Shown piece by piece: positions 27,565 to 35,394 of a stretch of DNA of 42,053 nt (its first letter is position 1; every line of letters starts with the position of its first letter). A program made the translations under genes and the position numbers. Source of the DNA: Gammaproteobacteria bacterium (GTDB lineage Bacteria; Pseudomonadota; Gammaproteobacteria; GCA-001735895); NCBI GenBank assembly GCA_024232855.1, contig JAAEPH010000138.1, positions 1-42,053 of the forward strand. The letters are read 5' to 3'. The notes under the pieces are model-generated. The model was not told the DNA's origin and ran no database searches. It saw only the letters and a list, made by a program, of their open reading frames with translations.

Positions 27565-27669
27565 CGTCATTGCGAGACCCATGGGGCCTAAAGGAAGCGT
27601 TAGCGACGCGGCAATCTCCGAACAACATGCCAAGCTTCGGGAGATTGCTTCGCGATGCTCGCAATGACG
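27565..27669. repeat. Palindromic repeat (CGTCATTGCGAG ends) inside the prp operon
   Basis: Perfect 12-bp terminal inverted repeats, CGTCATTGCGAG (27565-27576) and CTCGCAATGACG (27658-27669), enclose a second pair, GCAATCTCC (27611-27619) and GGAGATTGC (27640-27648). This is the form of a small intergenic repeat common in many proteobacterial and other environmental genomes. It fills much of the gap between prpC and acnD without coding. The flanks 27472-27564 and 27670-27694 show nothing else except the acnD ribosome site (GGGGGAG). Confidence 0.7.
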
Positions 27670-27694
27670 CTGAGGAGTTTTCAGGGGGAGACTC

Positions 27695-30298
27695 ATGAAT
27701 ACGGAATATCGCACCAACCTGTCCGAAACCGGTTCCGGCAGTCACCTGGACTACTTCGATACCCGTGCCGCGATCGACTCGATCGCAGCGGGCGCATACG
27801 ATCGCCTGCCCTACACGGCGCGCGTGCTGGCCGAAAACCTGGTGCGACGCTGCGACCCCGCCAATCTCGAAGCTGCGCTAGGGCAAATCGTCGAATGCCG
27901 ACGCGACCTGGATTTCCCCTGGTACCCGGCGCGCGTGGTCTGCCACGACATTCTCGGCCAGACCGCGCTGGTCGATCTGGCCGGCCTGCGCGATGCGATC
28001 GCCGATCAGGGTGGCGACCCGGCGCGTGTCAACCCGGTGGTGCCAACCCAGCTCATCGTCGATCACTCGCTCGCCGTCGAGCATGCCGGCTTCGACCCGG
28101 AAGCCTTCGACAAGAACCGCGCGATCGAGGACCGCCGCAACGCGGACCGCTTCGATTTCATCGACTGGACCCGCAGCGCCTTCGAGAACGTCGACGTAAT
28201 CCCGGCCGGGAACGGCATCATGCACCAGATCAACCTCGAGAAAATGTCGCCGGTGATCCAGACACGCGACGGTGTGGCATTTCCGGACACCTGTGTCGGT
28301 ACCGACAGCCACACACCTCACATCGATTGCCTCGGCGTGATCGCGATCGGTGTGGGCGGTCTCGAAGCCGAAACCGTCATGCTCGGCCGGCCATCGATGA
28401 TGCGCCTGCCCGACATCGTCGGCGTGCGCCTCAGCGGACGGCGCCAACCCGGCATCACCGCGACCGATATCGTGCTCGCGCTGACCGAGTTCCTGCGCGA
28501 TGCGCGCGTCGTCTCCGCCTGGCTCGAGTTTTTCGGCGACGGCGCCGCCGGCCTCACCATTGGCGACCGCGCTACAATCTCCAACATGGCACCCGAATAC
28601 GGCGCCTCGGCGGCAATGTTTTACATCGACGAACAAACCATCGATTACCTGAAACTAACCGGCCGTGACGCCGAACAGGTGGCGCTGGTGGAAAACTATG
28701 CCCGTACCACCGGCCTGTGGGCAGACAGCCTGCAACAAGCCGAGTATGAGCGCGTGCTCGAATTCGACCTTAGCAAAGTCGAGCGTAATCTCGCCGGCCC
28801 GTCCAACCCGCACCGGCGCCTGCCGACCGCGCAACTCGCCGCGCGCGGCGTTGCCGGCGAGTGGGTGGAAGCGCCCGGGGAAATGCCCGATGGCGCGGTC
28901 ATCATCGCCGCAATCACCAGTTGCACCAATACCAGCAACCCGCGCAACGTCGTCGCCGCTGCGCTGGTCGCGCAAAAGGCCAACGCGCTCGGCCTCACGC
29001 GTAAGCCCTGGGTCAAGTCTTCCTTCGCGCCGGGTTCGAAGGTCGCGCGGCTCTACCTCGATGAAGCCGGCCTGCTGGGCGAGCTAGAGCAACTCGGCTT
29101 TGGCATCGTCGCCTATGCCTGCACCACCTGCAACGGCATGAGCGGTGCTCTCGATCCCGCAATCCAGCAGGAAATCATCGAACGCGACCTGTACACCACG
29201 GCAATGTTGTCTGGAAACCGCAACTTCGACGGCCGCATTCACCCCTACGCGAAGCAGGCCTTCCTCGCCTCGCCTCCGCTGGTCGTGGCCTACGCGATCG
29301 CCGGCACGGTGCGCTTCGACATCGAACAGGACGCGCTCGGTTACGATGCCGACGGCAAGCCGGTAACGCTCAAGGACATCTGGCCGCGCGACGCCGAAAT
29401 CGACGCCATCGTCGCCGCGCACGTGCGCCCCGAGCAATTCAACCAGGTGTATGATCCGATGTTCGACCTGGGACAGGTCGAGGCGGCAAAGAGCCCGCTG
29501 TACGACTGGCAACCGCAGTCGACCTATATCCGCCGCCCGCCCTACTGGGAAGGCGCGCTCGCCGGGGAACGTGCGCTAAGCGGCATGCGCCCGCTGGCCG
29601 TGCTCGGCGACAACATCACCACCGACCACCTGTCGCCGTCCAACGCGATCCTCGCGTCGAGCGCGGCCGGTGAGTACCTCGCCAAAATGGGCCTGCCCGA
29701 GGAAGACTTCAATTCCTACGCGACCCACCGCGGCGACCACCTGACCGCGCAGCGCGCGACCTTCGCCAACCCCAAGTTGCTGAACGAAATGGTGACCGAG
29801 AACGGCGAAGTGCGACAAGGTTCGCTCGCCCGCATCGAGCCGGAGGGCGAGGTGGCGCGCATGTGGGAAGCGATCGAGACCTACATGGCGCGCGCGCAAC
29901 CGCTGATCATCGTCGCCGGCGCCGACTACGGACAGGGATCGTCACGCGACTGGGCCGCCAAGGGCGTGCGCCTCGCCGGCGTCGAGGCCATCGTCGCCGA
30001 GGGCTTCGAGCGCATCCACCGCACCAACCTGGTCGGCATGGGCGTGCTGCCGCTGGAATTCAAGGCCGGCGAGACACGCCAGACCTACGCGATCAACGGC
30101 AGCGAAATCTTCGACGTCGTCGGCGAGCGCAAGCCCGGCGCCGAGCTGACCGTGATCATGCAGCGGCGCGACGGCGAACGCGTCGAAATTCCGGTGACCT
30201 GCCGCCTCGACACCGCCGACGAAGTGTCGGTTTACGAGGCGGGTGGCGTGCTACAGCGCTTCGCCCAGGATTTCCTCGAGGCCGGGGCGGCGGCATGA
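27695..30298 (+). CDS. acnD: Fe-S-dependent 2-methylcitrate dehydratase AcnD
   Basis: AcnD dehydrates 2-methylcitrate to a 2-methylaconitate isomer that needs PrpF to proceed. The 867-residue protein is of the AcnA class. Cluster cysteines are in ITSCTNTSNPRN and YACTTCNGMSGALDP; the latter form is typical of AcnD as opposed to AcnA, which usually has GCTTCIG. The swivel domain motif GADYGQGSSRDWAAKG is present near the C-terminus. The stop overlaps the prpF start (ATGA). It replaces the PrpD enzyme of enteric bacteria. Confidence 0.95.
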   Translation: MNTEYRTNLSETGSGSHLDYFDTRAAIDSIAAGAYDRLPYTARVLAENLVRRCDPANLEAALGQIVECRRDLDFPWYPARVVCHDILGQTALVDLAGLRDAIADQGGDPARVNPVVPTQLIVDHSLAVEHAGFDPEAFDKNRAIEDRRNADRFDFIDWTRSAFENVDVIPAGNGIMHQINLEKMSPVIQTRDGVAFPDTCVGTDSHTPHIDCLGVIAIGVGGLEAETVMLGRPSMMRLPDIVGVRLSGRRQPGITATDIVLALTEFLRDARVVSAWLEFFGDGAAGLTIGDRATISNMAPEYGASAAMFYIDEQTIDYLKLTGRDAEQVALVENYARTTGLWADSLQQAEYERVLEFDLSKVERNLAGPSNPHRRLPTAQLAARGVAGEWVEAPGEMPDGAVIIAAITSCTNTSNPRNVVAAALVAQKANALGLTRKPWVKSSFAPGSKVARLYLDEAGLLGELEQLGFGIVAYACTTCNGMSGALDPAIQQEIIERDLYTTAMLSGNRNFDGRIHPYAKQAFLASPPLVVAYAIAGTVRFDIEQDALGYDADGKPVTLKDIWPRDAEIDAIVAAHVRPEQFNQVYDPMFDLGQVEAAKSPLYDWQPQSTYIRRPPYWEGALAGERALSGMRPLAVLGDNITTDHLSPSNAILASSAAGEYLAKMGLPEEDFNSYATHRGDHLTAQRATFANPKLLNEMVTENGEVRQGSLARIEPEGEVARMWEAIETYMARAQPLIIVAGADYGQGSSRDWAAKGVRLAGVEAIVAEGFERIHRTNLVGMGVLPLEFKAGETRQTYAINGSEIFDVVGERKPGAELTVIMQRRDGERVEIPVTCRLDTADEVSVYEAGGVLQRFAQDFLEAGAAA

Positions 30299-31485
30299 GC
30301 GCACAAGCGCAAATCCGTATTCCCGCAACCTACATTCGCGGCGGCACCAGCAAGGGCGTATTCTTCAGGCTCGACGACCTGCCCGAGGCGGCACGGGTTC
30401 CGGGTGAAGCACGCGACAAGCTGCTGTTGCGCGTCATCGGCAGTCCCGACCCCTACGGCAAGCACACCGACGGTATGGGCGGCGCGACTTCCAGCACCAG
30501 CAAGACCGTGGTCCTGTCGAAAAGCTCGCAACCCGATCACGACGTCGACTACCTGTTCGGCCAGGTCGCGATCGACCGGGCGTTCGTCGACTGGAGCGGT
30601 AACTGCGGCAATCTCACCGCCGCGGTCGGCGCCTTCGCGATCTCCGGCGGGCTAGTCGACGCGGATCGAATTCCGCGCGACGGCGTCGCCGAGGTACGCA
30701 TATGGCAGGCCAATATCGGCAAAACCATCGTCGCCCACGTGCCGATGACCGATGGCGAGGTGCAGGAAACCGGCGACTTCGAACTCGACGGCGTGACCTT
30801 CCCGGCAGCCGAGGTGTGCATCGAGTTTCTCGATCCGGCAGATGCAACGGGCGCGATGTTCCCGACCGGCAGCCTCGTCGACATGCTCGAACTGCCGCAA
30901 GAACTGGTTGCTGCAGGCAGTTTGCAAGCGACCATGATCAACGCCGGCATTCCAACGATCTTCCTGAACGCCGCCGACCTCGGTTACAGCGGTTGCGAAT
31001 TGCAGGAGGCGATAAACGGCGATCCGGCGGTGCTAAGGCGCTTTGAGCAAATCCGCGCCTACGGAGCACTGCGCATGGGCCTGATCGACGATCTCGAGCA
31101 GGCCGCCGATCGGCAGCACACGCCCAAGGTCGCTTTCGTCGCGCCTCCCGCGGATTACATCGCCTCGAGCGGCAAGCCGATCTCCTCCGCGGACATCGAT
31201 CTCAACGTGCGCGCGCTGTCGATGGGCAAGCTGCATCACGCGATGATGGGCACCGCCGCGGTCGCGATCGCCACCGCGGCAGCGATTCCGGGCACCCTGG
31301 TGAACCTCGCCGCCGGCGGCGGCGAGCGCAACGCGGTGCGCTTCGGCCATCCTTCGGGCACGCTCAGGGTCGGCGCCGCTGCCGCGCGGCGCGACGGCGA
31401 ATGGGCCGTCGAAAAAGTCGTCATGAGCCGCAGCGCGCGCGTGCTGATGGAAGGCTGGGTACGCATCCCGGGCGACGCATTTTAG
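30295..31485 (+). CDS. prpF: 2-methylaconitate cis-trans isomerase PrpF
   Basis: PrpF isomerises the AcnD product to cis-2-methylaconitate so that an aconitase can hydrate it. The 396-residue protein starts with the family motif IPATYIRGGTSKGVFFRLDD. It also has GMGGATSSTSKTVVLS, the WSGNCGNLTAAVGAFAI cysteine site and GHPSGTLRVGA near the end. The open frame extends upstream into acnD, but ATG 30295 overlaps the acnD stop by 4 bp and gives the normal length. It is the last gene of the operon. Confidence 0.95.
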   Translation: MSAQAQIRIPATYIRGGTSKGVFFRLDDLPEAARVPGEARDKLLLRVIGSPDPYGKHTDGMGGATSSTSKTVVLSKSSQPDHDVDYLFGQVAIDRAFVDWSGNCGNLTAAVGAFAISGGLVDADRIPRDGVAEVRIWQANIGKTIVAHVPMTDGEVQETGDFELDGVTFPAAEVCIEFLDPADATGAMFPTGSLVDMLELPQELVAAGSLQATMINAGIPTIFLNAADLGYSGCELQEAINGDPAVLRRFEQIRAYGALRMGLIDDLEQAADRQHTPKVAFVAPPADYIASSGKPISSADIDLNVRALSMGKLHHAMMGTAAVAIATAAAIPGTLVNLAAGGGERNAVRFGHPSGTLRVGAAAARRDGEWAVEKVVMSRSARVLMEGWVRIPGDAF

Positions 31486-31491
31486 TTATTA

Positions 31492-31565
31492 CGGGGACAG
31501 TATACCTATTTCATCCAGATCTCAGCTGCACCCGAACCTCTACTGAAATAGGTATACTGTCCCCG
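31492..31565. repeat. 22-bp perfect inverted repeat between prpF and the phosphoribosyltransferase gene
   Basis: CGGGGACAGTATACCTATTT plus two more bases (31492-31513) is perfectly inverted at 31544-31565, with a 30-bp loop. It begins 7 bp after the prpF stop and lies between convergent genes, so it can form a hairpin in both transcripts. GGGGACAG ends are typical of REP sequences spread by REP-associated tyrosine transposases, though no such transposase is in the window. Confidence 0.7.
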
Positions 31566-31592
31566 GATTCACTTCACGGATTCCCGTATTCC

Positions 31593-32168
31593 CTACCCTT
31601 CTTTGAACAGGTCGAGGATATTGGCGAGGTCTTTCTTGCCGGCGGCTATTTCAGCCATCTCCAGTCCGTCCAGTTCGTGCGGAAACACCAGCCACTCCTC
31701 GCTTTCGTGCATGAAGTAGTCCGGTTCGAACTTGACGTTGTTCTTCGACGGTTTGTACCAGGGGCAGGCGACGCGAATATCTGTCGGCGCATTCAGACGC
31801 GACTGCTTTCTGATCGCCTTGATCAGGGCGTCGACGCTGCGTCCCGTATCGAACACGTCATCGACGATGAGCAGACGATCGCCGGCATTGGCGTTTTCAA
31901 TCAGGTAATGCAGGCCATGTACGCGGATTTTCTTGGATTGCCTGTTGATACCGTAGTAGGACGAGGTGCGCACCGAAATGTGATCAGTCTCGATATTACG
32001 GTATTCAAAATATTCCTGCACGGCAATCCCGACCGGGGTACCGCCGCGCCAGATGCCGACGATGAACTGCGGATAAAACCCGTCTTCGAAAATCTTGTAC
32101 GCCATTCGAAACGAATCCTCGAGCAACTCCTGCGCGGTAATGTAAACCTTGTCCACAATTATCCCCAT
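31593..32168 (-). CDS. HPRT-family purine phosphoribosyltransferase
   Basis: This 191-residue type I phosphoribosyltransferase should join a purine base to PRPP. The PRPP motif is LLIVDDVFDTGRSVDAL near residue 98, preceded by the flexible-loop region ISVRTSSYYGINRQS; IVGIWRGGTPVGIAVQEYFE holds the N-terminal PPi loop. The C-terminal hood contains FEPDYFMHESEEWLVFPHEL. It is close to hypoxanthine- and xanthine-guanine-type enzymes, but the exact base cannot be fixed. It is the last gene on this strand of the purine block and gives a salvage branch beside the catabolic genes. Confidence 0.8.
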   Translation of the reverse strand: MGIIVDKVYITAQELLEDSFRMAYKIFEDGFYPQFIVGIWRGGTPVGIAVQEYFEYRNIETDHISVRTSSYYGINRQSKKIRVHGLHYLIENANAGDRLLIVDDVFDTGRSVDALIKAIRKQSRLNAPTDIRVACPWYKPSKNNVKFEPDYFMHESEEWLVFPHELDGLEMAEIAAGKKDLANILDLFKEG

Positions 32169-32284
32169 GCCAAACCAGCCGCAATTTTGTCACAAGCGCA
32201 TAAATTCGACCAGTGTCTGTCCCCTGAGAACTTACGACCGGTGCATTTCCGTTTCTGATAGTGTTCCATGCTCGTATTCTCGAT

Positions 32285-32356
32285 GGGGTCAAAGCTTGTT
32301 TTCGGCGGTTTGTTTCTCAGGTCTGGAAATGATCGGCGAAAACTAATGTCTGACCC
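32285..32356. repeat. Imperfect inverted repeat with GGGGTC/GACCC ends (copy A)
   Basis: GGGGTCAAAGCTTGTTTTCG (32285-32304) pairs imperfectly with CGAAAACTAATGTCTGACCC (32337-32356). It lies in the 322-bp gap between the allA and phosphoribosyltransferase genes. The rest of that gap (32169-32284) has only a stray TGTCCCC motif. No gene is seen. Confidence 0.5.
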
Positions 32357-32380
32357 TGGGGGTTCGGGAGCGGGAAGCTC

Positions 32381-32454
32381 GGGATCAGACGAGCTTTATT
32401 CTGCAACGTTCCTGTTCTACTCTATATGATGCAGAAAAAGCTGCTCTGACCCCC
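32381..32454. repeat. Imperfect inverted repeat with GGATCAGA/TCTGACCCC ends (copy B)
   Basis: The arm at 32381-32405 (GATCAGACGAGCTTTATTCTGCA) pairs imperfectly with the arm at 32430-32454 (TGCAGAAAAAGCTGCTCTGA). Its outer ends resemble those of the neighbouring repeat at 32285-32356, so the two may be related members of one REP-like family arranged in tandem. It lies just downstream of the allA stop codon and may stabilise or end that transcript. Confidence 0.5.
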
Positions 32455-32490
32455 TCGAAGACGGACCCCCTCGAAGGCGCGAACCTGGAT

Positions 32491-32994
32491 TCAATCCAGT
32501 CGAAGAAGTGGCTGTTCGGCGGCGGGGATGTGGTGGTCGACGCAGTTGTTGCCGGGGCCGGCGCGATCGACGCAGACGAAGCGCATCGGCGCGTAGGGCG
32601 TCAGCAGCACGTGGTGCCAGGTACCGAGACGGTAATTGATACCCTGCTTGCCGTTGGTGACGAAGGCATACAACTGGCCGAGATCGGGTTCCTCGGCGGC
32701 GCGGCCGACGACGACGATGAACGGGCTGGCGTCGAGCGGCAGGAAGGCCTGGCTGCCGAGCGGATGATACTCGAGATGATCGACCCGGCGCGGCATATCG
32801 AACTGGCGGCTGGCGACCAGGCTGATGCTGGCGCGCGACTGCTCGCCACCCAGTTCGACATCGGCGAGCGCATGATAGCGGTCCGCCATGCCGTTATTGA
32901 TCGGGAAAAAGTCACGGCCTTCAAACTCGACGACATCGCCGAAGGGCGCAAAAGCCTCGCGCGTCAACGGCCGTATGCTCAATGCCTCAGCCAT
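32491..32994 (-). CDS. allA: Ureidoglycolate lyase AllA
   Basis: AllA splits ureidoglycolate into glyoxylate and urea, completing purine ring breakdown. The 167-residue cupin-like protein has the family's motifs: LTREAFAPFGDVVEFEGRDF, PINNGMADRYHALADVEL, FLPLDASPFIVVVGRA, GINYRLGTWHHVLLTPYAP and DRAGPGNNCVDHHI. The frame is open for 103 codons upstream, but ATG 32994 gives the normal family length and overlaps the allantoicase stop by 8 bp. Confidence 0.94.
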   Translation of the reverse strand: MAEALSIRPLTREAFAPFGDVVEFEGRDFFPINNGMADRYHALADVELGGEQSRASISLVASRQFDMPRRVDHLEYHPLGSQAFLPLDASPFIVVVGRAAEEPDLGQLYAFVTNGKQGINYRLGTWHHVLLTPYAPMRFVCVDRAGPGNNCVDHHIPAAEQPLLRLD

Positions 32995-33982
32995 CGATCT
33001 TGCCGAGGATGCGCACCCGGCTGAGGCCGCCGTCAGGAAAAATATTGATTCGCAGGTGGCTGACCGCGCCGATGTCCCGCAATTCGTCAGCGAACTCGTG
33101 CGCGCGATCCATCTCCAGCTTCTGCGGCGGCAACAATTCCTGCCAGAACTGGCTCTGCGTGACGATCGACTGCGCGGTGCCGGCGCCAACCCTGGCCGCC
33201 TGGATCGAGCAGCGATCCGGGTAATTACCCTTGAAGAAAGCGGTATCGAGCACGACCCCTTCGACACGGCCGGCATGGCCGAGTTCGATGATGCACCAGT
33301 CATTGCCGGGTTCGCGCCGCCGGCGGGTTTCCCAACCGTCCCCCATGTTGATTCCCTTGCCCGGGTTCAACAGGTTTGCGACGACGCCGAAATGTGCATC
33401 GTTCCATGCGATCGCTCGCGCGCCGAGTTCGACCGCGGCGAGATTGTGCTGCGCGGTCTTGTCGAGCGCGGCGGCATCGCTCACCACGCGGCCATGGACC
33501 CTGAGCCTGGCCACTCCGCCATCGGGATAAATGTTCAGGCGTATGTGGGTGAAACAGGCGGGATTGTCGATGTTGAAATAATGGTGGCTGTCGCCCTGCA
33601 GGCTGGTCGACGGAATCAGCGTCTGCCAGTCGCTACTGTCGTCCGGCGCGGTGGCGCTGTAACAGGCCTCGAGCGAGGCCGCCGGCGGATAATTGCCGGT
33701 GAAATGCGTGGTGTCGATATCGACACCCTTGATTTCGCCGGCGAGACCAAGCTTGACGATGGCGTGGTCGTGGCCGCCGTTGCGACGGCGCCGCGTCTCC
33801 CAGCCGTCCATCCACTTGCCGTTGTCGTCAAACTTGCCGGGGATGAATTGCGGTGTGTCGGGGCTCAGCATGCGGCTGCATTCGGCGAAAAAGTCATCGC
33901 TGCAGAAGACGATCTCGGCGCCCAGCCGCGGTTGCGCCAGGTTGATCCACTGGTGAATAAAATCGGGTGTTGTTTCAGTCAT
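32987..33982 (-). CDS. alc: Allantoicase
   Basis: Allantoicase hydrolyses allantoate to ureidoglycolate and urea. The 331-residue protein has the two jelly-roll repeats of the family, each marked by DGWETRRRR: once near residue 59 with HDHAIVKLGLAGEIKGVDID, and again near 217 with NDWCIIELGHAGRVEGVVLD. Each repeat is followed by an RLNIYPDGG or RINIFPDGG strand. It overlaps allA at its end and the 8-oxoguanine deaminase stop at its start (ATGA), so translation is coupled along the row. Confidence 0.95.
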   Translation of the reverse strand: MTETTPDFIHQWINLAQPRLGAEIVFCSDDFFAECSRMLSPDTPQFIPGKFDDNGKWMDGWETRRRRNGGHDHAIVKLGLAGEIKGVDIDTTHFTGNYPPAASLEACYSATAPDDSSDWQTLIPSTSLQGDSHHYFNIDNPACFTHIRLNIYPDGGVARLRVHGRVVSDAAALDKTAQHNLAAVELGARAIAWNDAHFGVVANLLNPGKGINMGDGWETRRRREPGNDWCIIELGHAGRVEGVVLDTAFFKGNYPDRCSIQAARVGAGTAQSIVTQSQFWQELLPPQKLEMDRAHEFADELRDIGAVSHLRINIFPDGGLSRVRILGKIDG

Positions 33983-35394
33983 TTTGTGTACCTTGATGCG
34001 GCGGCTTTATGCAGTAAGCATTGCGCCTGTTGATTGTGTTGTTTGATCAGGGCGGGCAGATCGAGGCCGCTGATTTCGCCGCGCTCGATCACCACTCTGC
34101 CATTGATTACGGAATACCAGGCATTTACCGGCGCGCAGGTTAACAGCCCCGCGACCCGGTCACCGCCGGCGCCGGCATGTTGAATACCATCGACGCGATA
34201 AAGCACCAGGTCGGCCGCCTTGCCCGGTTCGAGGCTACCGATATCGTCGCGTCCGAGCACGGCGGCGCCCCCGAGGGTGGCGAGTTCGAGAGCCTCGCGC
34301 GCGGAGAAACGATCCGCGCTGGACTCGAACCCGGGCCAGCCGACACGTTGCAACAGCATCGCCTGGCGCGCCTCTCCGAGCAGCTGGTTGCTGTCGTTGC
34401 TGGCCGAGCCATCGACGCCTAACCCTAAGCGCACGCCGCGATCGCACATCTCACGAACCGGCGCGATGCCGGAAGCGAGGATCATGTTGCTGCTCGGGCA
34501 GTGGCAGACGCCGCTCAGGGTCTCGGCCAGCATACCAATCTCATCGCTGTTCGGGTGCACCATGTGCGCGAACCAGACATCGTCGCCGGTCCAGCCAAGG
34601 CTCTGCAGGTAGGGCAGCGGACGCATGCCGAACAACGTTTCGCAGAAACGATTTTCGTCGATGGTTTCGGCAAGATGGGTGTGCAACCGCACCCCCGGGT
34701 GACGGCGCGCCAGCTCGGCGGTGTTGCGCATCAATTCAGGGGTTACGCTGAAGGGCGAACAGGGCGCCAGTCCGATACGCAGCATCGACAGGGGTTCGGG
34801 GTCGTGGAATTCGGCGATGACACGCTTGCAATCGGCAAGAATGTCAGCCTCGTCCTCGCACACGCTGTCCGGCGGCAAACCGCCCTGGCTTTGTCCCAGG
34901 CTCATGCTGCCGCGGGTGGGGTGGAAGCGCACGCCGAGCTCGCGCGCGGCGCGAATTTCGTCGTCGAGACGCGCGCCGTTCGGAAACAGGTAGAGATGAT
35001 CGGCGACGGTGGTGGCGCCCGACAGCATCAACTCGGCCAGTCCCAGCCGCGCGCTGATGTATACGGCCTCGGCATCCATCTGCCCCCAGATCGGGTACAG
35101 CGTCTGCAGCCAGTCGAACAGCGACTTGCCCTCGGCGGTGCCAATGCTGCGCGTCAGGGTCTGGTAGAGATGATGATGGCAATTGACCAGGCCGGGCGTG
35201 ATGATACAGCCGCCGGCGTCGATGCGGCGATCGGGTTCCATGCCATCCGCTTCGAGCCGGGCCTGTAATTCCGCACTGGTGCCGACCAACTCGACGCGAT
35301 TATCACGCATCAATACGGCGCCGTTTTCGATTTCACGGCGCTCGCGATCCATGGTGACCAGGACCCCGGCGTTTTCCACCAGTAGCCGCGTCAT
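33979..35394 (-). CDS. 8-oxoguanine deaminase (amidohydrolase family)
   Basis: The predicted reaction is 8-oxoguanine to urate and ammonia. The 471-residue amidohydrolase has metal ligands in TPGLVNCHHHLYQTLTR, a His in RLHTHLAETIDE, a His in WFAHMVHPNSDE and the Asp in GLGVDGSASNDS. The combination of HHHLYQTLTR and GVDGSASNDS fits the group typified by Pseudomonas aeruginosa PA0142 (8-oxoguanine deaminase), often misnamed hydroxyatrazine hydrolase. Neighbours that make or use urate support this. ATG 35394 overlaps the guaD stop by 4 bp and was preferred to an in-frame start 18 codons upstream. Confidence 0.85.
   Translation of the reverse strand: MTRLLVENAGVLVTMDRERREIENGAVLMRDNRVELVGTSAELQARLEADGMEPDRRIDAGGCIITPGLVNCHHHLYQTLTRSIGTAEGKSLFDWLQTLYPIWGQMDAEAVYISARLGLAELMLSGATTVADHLYLFPNGARLDDEIRAARELGVRFHPTRGSMSLGQSQGGLPPDSVCEDEADILADCKRVIAEFHDPEPLSMLRIGLAPCSPFSVTPELMRNTAELARRHPGVRLHTHLAETIDENRFCETLFGMRPLPYLQSLGWTGDDVWFAHMVHPNSDEIGMLAETLSGVCHCPSSNMILASGIAPVREMCDRGVRLGLGVDGSASNDSNQLLGEARQAMLLQRVGWPGFESSADRFSAREALELATLGGAAVLGRDDIGSLEPGKAADLVLYRVDGIQHAGAGGDRVAGLLTCAPVNAWYSVINGRVVIERGEISGLDLPALIKQHNQQAQCLLHKAAASRYTK

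Noticed and set aside
29863-30294. N-terminal extension of PrpF by about 144 codons
   Set aside because: It overlaps acnD and is Arg-rich shadow sequence; the ATGA overlap start gives the normal protein.
32995-33303. N-terminal extension of AllA by 103 codons
   Set aside because: It would run into allantoicase in another frame, has Arg/Ser-rich shadow composition, and the family length fits ATG 32994.
32888-34033. 381-codon + strand frame across allantoicase
   Set aside because: It is antisense to allantoicase and allA, both of which carry clear family motifs.
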